Origin: GCA-002862325 sp036339295
GTDB taxonomy: Bacteria > Planctomycetota > Phycisphaerae > Phycisphaerales > SM1A02
Reading direction: 5' to 3'
DNA: 28,044 nt
Assembly: GCA_036339295.1 (NCBI GenBank)
Contig: JAYZBK010000048.1
Location: 1 to 28,044 of the forward strand
Shown here: one piece after another, positions 7,450 to 13,473 of the stretch
How the letters are laid out: each line of letters begins with the position of its first letter
Numbering within the stretch: the stretch's first letter is position 1
Notes under the pieces: generated by a model
Seen by the model: the letters and a program-made list of their open reading frames with translations, nothing else
Databases searched by the model: none
Told to the model about the DNA's origin: nothing
Translations under genes and position numbers: made by a program

Positions 7450-8165
7450 ACGGGATTCGCGATCGGTTCGAGGACCTTCGCTACGCGCTCGACGACCGTC
7501 GTCGCGAGGTCGTGATCGGCACGTCGGCGCTCGCGCTGCTGCTCGTCGCGACGTTCGGATGGGCCTGGCTCTCCAGTCGCTGGACGCCGCCCCCGAGCAT
7601 CTTCGACTCGCCCGTCGACGACGTCCTGGGCTACCTGGTCACCGACGACTTCAACCAGCTCAGCGTCGACGAACGGATGAGGTACCTCGGCGAGTTCGCC
7701 TCGCGGTTCCGCGGGTTCGAGCAGGAGGAGTCGGCGGCGGCCGCCGCCTTCCTCGCCGGCGTGACCGGCCCGACCCGGGAACAGATGCGGCAGAACGCCC
7801 GGACCCTCGCCAAGGACGTGCTCCTCGAGGGGGCCGAGGGATACTTCGCGACGGACGAGGCCGAGCGTGGTCGGTACATCGACGACTGGCTGGCCGGCTG
7901 GCAGCGGCGAGCGGAGGAGATGGTCATGGGCGAGGCTCGACCCATCGACGACGGCGCCCGGGCGGACGAGATCCGGGCGGATGCCCGCGAGGACATGATG
8001 CGCGATCGTGACGGCGACCGGATGCCGGGGATCGACGACCGGACCACCTCCAGGTTCCTCGGGTTCTGGCGGAGCGACATCGAGTCGGCCAGCACGCCGA
8101 AGGAGCAGGGCCAGATCATCCGGTTCATGGAGGACATCCGAGTCCACCTCGCCCTGTCCGAGTGA
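7446..8165 (+). CDS. Unknown protein with one N-terminal membrane helix
   Basis: I do not recognise this 239-residue protein. A short cytoplasmic-type N-terminus (MNGIRDRFEDLRYALDDRRR) is followed by a single membrane helix at about 22-45 (VVIGTSALALLLVATFGWAW). The remainder is charged, helical and probably periplasmic, ending in a Met/Arg/Asp-rich stretch (MMRDRDGDRMPGIDDRT) and an amphipathic C-terminus. It starts inside the prepilin stop codon with a GGAG ribosome-binding site, and its own TGA overlaps the hrpB ATG. It is therefore surely co-translated with the prepilin gene. A single-pass membrane protein coupled to a prepilin could be an assembly partner, but that is inference only. Confidence 0.8.
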   Translation: MNGIRDRFEDLRYALDDRRREVVIGTSALALLLVATFGWAWLSSRWTPPPSIFDSPVDDVLGYLVTDDFNQLSVDERMRYLGEFASRFRGFEQEESAAAAAFLAGVTGPTREQMRQNARTLAKDVLLEGAEGYFATDEAERGRYIDDWLAGWQRRAEEMVMGEARPIDDGARADEIRADAREDMMRDRDGDRMPGIDDRTTSRFLGFWRSDIESASTPKEQGQIIRFMEDIRVHLALSE

Positions 8166-10624
8166 TGTCTCCAGAGCCGCGCTCCCCCCAACGACTTCCC
8201 GTCCTCGAACTCGTGGGACGCCTCGGCCGATCGCTGGCCGACGGCCGTTCCGCGATCCTCACCGCGCCACCGGGCACCGGCAAGAGCACGGCGCTTCCGC
8301 CTGCGCTCCTCGAATCGGTGACGGGCCGGGTCCTCGTCACCCAGCCTCGCCGGCTCGCCGCTCGCATGCTGGCGACGCACGTCGCGCGGAAGCTCGACAC
8401 CGATGTCGGCGGCAGGGTCGGCTACGCGGTCCGGGGCGATCGACGCGAGGGCCCGGACACCCGCATCCTCTACGTCACGGAAGGCCTGCTGCTGCGTCGA
8501 ATGATGTCGGGCGACGGCCTGTCTCCCGACGACGTGGTCGTGCTCGACGAATTCCACGAGCGTTCGATCGATGCCGACCTGCTCCTCGGGCTCCTGCGAT
8601 CGAGGAAGGCCCGGTACGTCATCGCCAGTGCGACGCTCGATGCCGCGGGGCTCGCGCACCGACTCGGGCTGGAGGTGTTCGGGGCCGAGGACCGACTCCA
8701 CCCGGTCCGGATCGAGCATCGACGGGCCCCGAGCGCCGACGAGCCCTGGAGTCTCGCCGCGGAGGCCGTCGCCCGGGTCGTGCGATCGGAGGACGACGAT
8801 GGCGGCGACGTCCTGGTCTTCATGCCCGGACGGCGGGAGATCGATCGCACGGTCGAGGCGTGCGCCGGGATCGGAGGCGTCGAGGTCGTGCCACTCCACG
8901 GCGGGCTCCCGCCCCGGGCCCAGGATCGCGCGGTCGCCGACGAGGGGCCGAGACGCGTCGTGGTGGCGACCAACATCGCCGAGACCTCGATCACCATTCC
9001 ACGGGTCACCGTGGTCGTGGATTCGGGGCTGGCGAGGATCGACCGCTTCGATCCGGTCCGCGAGACCTCGCGGCTGGTGACCGAGCCGATCGACCGAGGC
9101 TCCGCGGTCCAGCGGGCCGGTCGAGCCGGGCGTGTCGCGCCCGGCCGGTGCATCAGGCTCTACACCGAGAGCGAGTTCCTCCGGCGGGCGGAGGGTCGGA
9201 TGCCCGCGACGGCGAGGGCCGATCTCGCGGACGCCTTTCTTCGACTGCACGCAGCCGGGGTCTCGCCGCGCGACTTCGACTGGCTCGACCCGCCGCCGGA
9301 GGCCTCCTTCGCCCTCGCCGAGCGGACGCTCCAATCGATCGGGGCGGTCCGCGACGGACGCGTGACGGAACTCGGCCGGGCGCTGGCCCGGCTTCCCCTT
9401 CCGCCCCGGATCGGCCGGTTCCTGCTCGACGCCCTCGAAGCCGGGGGAGGACGATTCGCCGTCGCCGCCGCGGTCGTGCTGGCGGAACGCGACTTCGCAT
9501 CGGCCGTCGAGCGGCGCGACCAGGAAGGCCTGCTTGTCGGTGACGAACCTTCCGGGGATCTCTCCTGGCGTGCGAGGCTGCTCCTCGACGCCTCGGCGTC
9601 GCCCCGCGGAGTCGATCCCCCGATCCTCCGCGATGCCCGTCGGACGGTCTCCGACCTGGCGGGGCAGCTTCGAGTGGATGACGACGGTCTTCCGGAGGCG
9701 GTCGTGCCGGCGCTCGTCCGCACCCTGGGGGATCGGATCGCCTTCCGACGTCCGGACCGGGACACCTGCCTGCTTCCCGGCAGGAAGCACGCCGTCATCG
9801 ATCGTCGATCCCGGGTCCCGGCAGGGGGTTTCCTCGTGGCCGGCGAGGTCCGCGGGCTCGAGACGCGGGGCGAGGGGACGACCGTCCTGTCGCTGGCGAC
9901 CGGGATCGAGGACTCGTCGGTGGACGCGCTCCTCGGGGATCGACTGGGGACGGCGGTGCGATTCGAGTTCGATCCCGATCGACGGCTCATGACTCGATGG
10001 GTGTCGAGGACGTTCGACGGACTCGAGATCGACCCGGTGTCCCAGCCGATCGGTCCCGATGCCCGGGCGGCTGCCGCGGCGGCGATGCTGGCCATGATCG
10101 AGGCGGGGGACATCGAGATCCCCGGATGGGACGAGGACGTCGAGGAGTTCATCGAGCGGACGCGTCGGACCGCGGAGTGGTTTCCCGAGCGAGGCATCCC
10201 GGTCTTCGACGACGACGACCTCGCCGTGATGCGGGCGGAGGTGGTGGGCGGACACACGAGGCTCGACGACCTCCCCGGATCCTCCTCGATCATCGAGGTG
10301 CTTCGATCGGGCCTCGAATGGGCCGATGCCGAGTTCGTCGACCGGATGGCTCCCAGGCGGATCTCCCTGCCGGGGGGGCGGTCGATGGGGATCCGTTGGA
10401 AGGCGGGGGAGCCGCCTCGGGGGAGCGCGCGAATCGGCGACCTCGTGGGCCTCGAGGAGACTCCTCGCGTGGCGGGGGGGCGCGTCCCGATCCTGCTCGA
10501 GATCCTCGCGCCGAATCGTCGTCCGGTGCAGGTGACCGACGACCTGCCCGGATTCTGGGATCGCACCTATCCGACGATCAAGAAGGAGCTGAAGCGGCGA
10601 TATCCACGGCACCCGTGGCCGTGA
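8165..10624 (+). CDS. hrpB: ATP-dependent RNA helicase HrpB (DEAH-type)
   Basis: HrpB is a DExH-box RNA helicase of poorly defined role in bacteria. The product (819 residues from ATG 8165; GTG 8162 is the adjacent alternative) has normal family length. Visible motifs are Walker A APPGTGKST with Lys40, TQPRRLAARM (Ia), DEFHERSIDADL (II, DEFH instead of DEAH, at 128-131) and SATLDA (III). Also present are TNIAETSITIP (V) and QRAGRAGRVAPG (VI). The helicase-associated region follows. The HrpB-specific C-terminal domain ends in LAPNRRPVQVTDDLPGFWDR and the family signature YPTIKKELKRRYPRHPWP. Its start overlaps the stop of the membrane-protein gene (TGATG), so it belongs to the same transcript, though no functional link to the prepilin is known. 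Confidence 0.95.
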   Translation: MSPEPRSPQRLPVLELVGRLGRSLADGRSAILTAPPGTGKSTALPPALLESVTGRVLVTQPRRLAARMLATHVARKLDTDVGGRVGYAVRGDRREGPDTRILYVTEGLLLRRMMSGDGLSPDDVVVLDEFHERSIDADLLLGLLRSRKARYVIASATLDAAGLAHRLGLEVFGAEDRLHPVRIEHRRAPSADEPWSLAAEAVARVVRSEDDDGGDVLVFMPGRREIDRTVEACAGIGGVEVVPLHGGLPPRAQDRAVADEGPRRVVVATNIAETSITIPRVTVVVDSGLARIDRFDPVRETSRLVTEPIDRGSAVQRAGRAGRVAPGRCIRLYTESEFLRRAEGRMPATARADLADAFLRLHAAGVSPRDFDWLDPPPEASFALAERTLQSIGAVRDGRVTELGRALARLPLPPRIGRFLLDALEAGGGRFAVAAAVVLAERDFASAVERRDQEGLLVGDEPSGDLSWRARLLLDASASPRGVDPPILRDARRTVSDLAGQLRVDDDGLPEAVVPALVRTLGDRIAFRRPDRDTCLLPGRKHAVIDRRSRVPAGGFLVAGEVRGLETRGEGTTVLSLATGIEDSSVDALLGDRLGTAVRFEFDPDRRLMTRWVSRTFDGLEIDPVSQPIGPDARAAAAAAMLAMIEAGDIEIPGWDEDVEEFIERTRRTAEWFPERGIPVFDDDDLAVMRAEVVGGHTRLDDLPGSSSIIEVLRSGLEWADAEFVDRMAPRRISLPGGRSMGIRWKAGEPPRGSARIGDLVGLEETPRVAGGRVPILLEILAPNRRPVQVTDDLPGFWDRTYPTIKKELKRRYPRHPWP

Positions 10625-10652
10625 CGCCGATCGACTGGAGGCCCGTCGTCGC

Positions 10653-10658
10653 TACACT
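10653..10658 (+). promoter_or_regulatory. Candidate -10 box (TACACT) for the 10679 gene
   Basis: TACACT lies 20 nt before the ATG at 10679, just after hrpB. A poor -35-like TCGACT (10631-10636) lies 16 nt upstream. The predicted leader is about 14 nt and includes the weak ribosome-binding sequence CCAGG. Confidence 0.35.
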
Positions 10659-10678
10659 GCCGGATCCAGGTGACGACC

Positions 10679-11524
10679 ATGCTGCGATTCCTCAAGCGAC
10701 GATCAGGCGACGGCGACGGCGACGGCGAGAATTCCGTGGGCTCCCGGTTCATCCAGGGCACCTCCGGTGGCCCCGTGGTGGTCAACCTCGACGGGTACTG
10801 GTGGGGGGCGGACCTCGACGGAGGCGGTACGCACCTGTCCGTCCGGAGTGCGGGGCATCGCGAGACCTTCAGCGTCGACGATCACGAGGAGGCTTTGCGG
10901 GGGGCGTTCCTGCGAATGGGCCGGGAGAGTGCGGAGTGTCGCCTGCTCAAGGCATCGCTCGATCGACGAACGCCGGTGGTGGTGATCTATCCCTCCAATG
11001 GTCGGATGCGGAACCTCTCCAGCGAGCTCTTCGAGGAGTTCCTGAAGCGACGACTCGACGCCGACGGTCGCGACTTCGACGCCCTCAAGATCTACGCGGC
11101 CCCCGTCCGCCGTGGAAAGTCCAGGGTCGTCCGCAAGTTCCGTGGGATCGATGGAAGCCAGGTCCTCTTCAACCTCAGCGGCGAGGGGATCAACTACTTC
11201 CATCTGAACACGACGGACGCGGACGTCACGATCGATGCGTTGATCGACGAGTGGCCGGTCGGGGACGCCGCCACCGCGGAGACGATCACCAAGCTCGCGG
11301 AGACGTCGATCCGTCGCATGGATCGCGAGTACTTCGATCGCCTTCGTGGTGGGATCGAATCGGGGTCGCTCATCCTCGTCCTGCCCGAATGGGAGAGCCA
11401 GCGGAAGGTGGTTCTCGCGACCGCCGGGCGGCTTCTCGAACGGGCTCCCGGCGGGGGCATCGACCTGCTCGATCCGCGGATCATCCGGCTGCATCGAACG
11501 ACGAGGGCCGCGGAGCAGGCCTGA
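10679..11524 (+). CDS. Unknown soluble protein
   Basis: I do not recognise this 281-residue protein. It begins with a basic MLRFLKRRSG, then an acidic Gly-Asp repeat (GDGDGDG, residues 10-16) encoded by a short GGCGAC repeat. An apparently compact alpha/beta domain follows with features such as VVVNLDGYWWGADLDGGG, TPVVVIYPSNGRMRNLSSE and SGSLILVLPEWESQRKV. There is one cysteine and no membrane segment or signal peptide. The last strand-helix run (VLATAGRLLERAP) ends near the C-terminus. GTG 10670 is an alternative start three codons upstream. The gene appears to be a single transcription unit with its own -10 box, separated from folC by 77 bp with another promoter. Nothing in the context indicates a function. 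Confidence 0.75.
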   Translation: MLRFLKRRSGDGDGDGENSVGSRFIQGTSGGPVVVNLDGYWWGADLDGGGTHLSVRSAGHRETFSVDDHEEALRGAFLRMGRESAECRLLKASLDRRTPVVVIYPSNGRMRNLSSELFEEFLKRRLDADGRDFDALKIYAAPVRRGKSRVVRKFRGIDGSQVLFNLSGEGINYFHLNTTDADVTIDALIDEWPVGDAATAETITKLAETSIRRMDREYFDRLRGGIESGSLILVLPEWESQRKVVLATAGRLLERAPGGGIDLLDPRIIRLHRTTRAAEQA

Positions 11525-11565
11525 CATCGTAAGGTGTTTCCGGACATGCACTTGCAACTCAACGT

Positions 11566-11594
11566 TTGAATGCGGGATCCTCGATCGCTATAGT
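11566..11594 (+). promoter_or_regulatory. Promoter of folC: TTGAAT - 17 nt - TATAGT
   Basis: This is the best sigma-70-type promoter in the window: -35 TTGAAT at 11566-11571, a 17-nt spacer, and -10 TATAGT at 11589-11594. The folC ATG (11602) is 7 nt after the -10, so transcription should begin at the start codon and the mRNA would be leaderless. The GGAGG at 11596-11600 is only 1 nt from the ATG, too close to serve as a normal ribosome-binding site. Confidence 0.6.
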
Positions 11595-11601
11595 TGGAGG
11601 G

Positions 11602-13353
11602 ATGTCTGACAACACCCCGCGCCGACGTGGCGGCGCTCCTTCGAAGCGGTCCTCGGGCCGCTCCACGACCTCCGGGGGGACCTCGGAGGGCGACGGGGCC
11701 AGGAAGGCCAGGACCGGTACGAGGGATTCCAGCCGATCGACTTCGGCGGCGTCCAAGTCCAGAAGCAACCCAGCACGCTCGCGTGGATCGGAAGTGGTCA
11801 AGGTGACAGCGAAGAAGGCCACGGCCAAGAAGACGGCGACGGGGAAGACGACGACCAAGAAGACCGCCAAGAAGGCGACTGCCAGGAAGGCGACGACCAA
11901 GAAGGCGACGGCCGGGAAGGCGGCGGGTCGCAAGGCCGGGGCGGTCGCCACCGAGGCCAAGACCGGCGCCGCTGCGGATCCTTCACGCATCAACGGCTAT
12001 CCCGCAGCGGTCCGCTGGCTCCTCGAGCTGCAGGACTTCGAGCGTCAGCGCGTGGTCCGCTACGACGAGGACGGTGGGTTCAAGCTCGATCGGATGCGCC
12101 GTCTCCTCGCGGAACTGGGCAATCCCCAGGAGCAGTTCCGTTCGGTGCACGTCGCCGGGACCAATGGCAAGGGTTCGACCATCGCCATGATGTCGGCGAT
12201 GCTGCGCAAGTGCGGCTACGCGGTCGGCTCCTTCACGAGCCCGCACCTCGTCGACGTCCGCGAGCGCGTGTCGATCAACGGCCAGATGATCGGGAAGCCG
12301 GAGTTCTCCGAGCTGATGCGGAAGGTCGCGGAGGCCTCCGTGGCGATCAAGGAATCGCCGACGTTCTTCGAGGCGATCACCGCGATCGGCTTCCTGCACT
12401 TCGCGGAGGAGGCCGTCGACGTCGCCCTGGTGGAGGTGGGCCTCGGTGGACGACTCGACGCCACGAACGTCATCGTCCCGGTGCTCAGCCTGATCACCGA
12501 GATCCAGCTCGACCACACCCGCATCCTCGGCACCGAGCTCGCCTCGATCGCGCGGGAGAAGGCCGGGATCATCAAGCCCGGCGTGCCGGTCATCACCCGG
12601 GAGCAGGAGGAGTCGGTCGAGGGCGTGCTCTCCAGTGTCGCGGAGGAGACCGGAGCCCCGATCCGATTCGTCAACCGCGAGATCGAGTTCAGCAACCGCT
12701 TCTGCTCGACGGCCGAGCTGGGGCCCCACAACCGAGTCTGTCTCTACACGGAGACCAGCCGGCTCGAGCACCTTCCGGTCCCGCTTCCGGGCGAACACCA
12801 GGCCTTCAACTGCGGCATCGCCCTCGCGGCGGTCGACCACCTGAAGTCCATCGGCTTCGACTGCCCGGAGCCCGTGGTGACCGCGGGACTCGAGGAGACC
12901 CGGATCCCGGGTCGCATGCAGCTCGTCTGGGAGCAGCCCCGGATCCTCGTCGACGGCGCGCACAATCCCGACTCGCTCGGGGCGCTCATGCGGTGCGTCG
13001 GGGCCCACGTCCCGTACGACTCGATGGTCTGCGTCTTCGGGTGCGCCCAGGACAAGGACGTCGAAGGCCTGCTGGAACGCGTGAGCCTCGGGGCGGACAA
13101 GGTCATCTTCACCCGGGCCTCGAGCAACCCGCGGGCCTGCGATCCCGAGGATCTCAAGCGACGCTTCATGGAGGTCAGCGGCAAGATGTGCCAGTCGGCG
13201 GAGACGGTGGGGGACGCCCTCGAGCTCGCCGCCCGGGCGGTCAGCCGGGACGACCTCATCTGCGTGACCGGCAGCTTCCACCTGGTGGGCGACGCGGTCA
13301 AGCATCTCGAGGCGCTTCGTCGCAGCCGCGAGGAACCCGTCGCGACCGGCTGA
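11602..13353 (+). CDS. folC: Folylpolyglutamate/dihydrofolate synthase with a basic histone-like N-terminal tail
   Basis: FolC adds glutamate to dihydropteroate and/or folates in an ATP-dependent ligation. The catalytic core starts near residue 130 (INGYPAAVRWLLEL). It carries the P-loop AGTNGKGST (185-193), SPHLVDVRERVSING, the Glu-rich EVGLGGRLDATN and the LDHTRILG metal-site motif. Also present are EKAGIIKPGVPV and the C-terminal-domain DGAHNPDSLGAL. The core of about 450 residues is normal. In front of it is a low-complexity tail: 1-64 Arg/Ser/Thr/Gly-rich, 65-128 repeated Lys-Ala-Thr blocks (KKATAKKTATGKTTTKK) like histone-H1-type C-termini. No standard start lies close to the core: GTG 11794 would still keep the Lys repeats. 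A 583-residue length makes this an unusual FolC. The tail may bind nucleic acid or polyanions; that is inference. Confidence 0.92.
   Translation: MSDNTPRRRGGAPSKRSSGRSTTSGGTSEGDGARKARTGTRDSSRSTSAASKSRSNPARSRGSEVVKVTAKKATAKKTATGKTTTKKTAKKATARKATTKKATAGKAAGRKAGAVATEAKTGAAADPSRINGYPAAVRWLLELQDFERQRVVRYDEDGGFKLDRMRRLLAELGNPQEQFRSVHVAGTNGKGSTIAMMSAMLRKCGYAVGSFTSPHLVDVRERVSINGQMIGKPEFSELMRKVAEASVAIKESPTFFEAITAIGFLHFAEEAVDVALVEVGLGGRLDATNVIVPVLSLITEIQLDHTRILGTELASIAREKAGIIKPGVPVITREQEESVEGVLSSVAEETGAPIRFVNREIEFSNRFCSTAELGPHNRVCLYTETSRLEHLPVPLPGEHQAFNCGIALAAVDHLKSIGFDCPEPVVTAGLEETRIPGRMQLVWEQPRILVDGAHNPDSLGALMRCVGAHVPYDSMVCVFGCAQDKDVEGLLERVSLGADKVIFTRASSNPRACDPEDLKRRFMEVSGKMCQSAETVGDALELAARAVSRDDLICVTGSFHLVGDAVKHLEALRRSREEPVATG
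11803..11937 (+). repeat. Low-complexity Lys/Ala/Thr-coding repeat within folC
   Basis: This in-frame stretch is built from degenerate units of the type AAGAAGGCGACG/AAGACGGCC, encoding alternating KK and AT/TA dipeptides. It is not a CRISPR array: units are short, imperfect and coding. Such repeats can change copy number by slippage. Confidence 0.7.
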
Positions 13354-13408
13354 TCGACGTTCGATCGTTCCCGGGTCCGTGGGCGCCTCCGGGGGGGCGG
13401 CGTGGTCG

Positions 13409-13414
13409 TACCAT
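13409..13414 (+). promoter_or_regulatory. Candidate -10 box (TACCAT) for leuS
   Basis: TACCAT in the context GTCGTACCATG lies 59 nt before the leuS ATG in the 120-bp folC-leuS gap. It is the same hexamer as the lptD and prepilin boxes. No -35 is apparent. Transcription from here would include the hairpin at 13422-13445 in the leader. Confidence 0.35.
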
Positions 13415-13421
13415 GCACCCG

Positions 13422-13445
13422 CCCGGACGCACGACGTGCGTCGGG
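13422..13445 (+). promoter_or_regulatory. Hairpin in the leuS 5' leader
   Basis: The stem GACGCAC / GTGCGTC (13426-13432 and 13436-13442) has a GAC loop. It is extended by CCC (13422-13424) pairing with GGG (13443-13445), leaving one bulged G. It sits between the candidate -10 and the ATG at 13474. There is no T tract after it, so it is not a standard terminator. A role in leader control of leuS is possible but unproven. Confidence 0.4.
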
Positions 13446-13473
13446 CCACGCCTCCCGTCCGTGGACCACATCG

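Noticed and set aside
7631..10612. A 993-codon minus-strand frame opposite hrpB
   Set aside because: Antisense shadow: no domains, and hrpB motifs are intact on the other strand.
11803..11937. Repeat that could be taken for a CRISPR or minisatellite
   Set aside because: Units are short, imperfect, in frame and without spacers; they encode a Lys/Ala/Thr tail.
13352..13366. Inverted repeat GATCGA-CGT-TCGATC right after folC as a terminator
   Set aside because: Only 6 bp and no T tract. GATCGA-type words are frequent in this DNA, so chance is likely.
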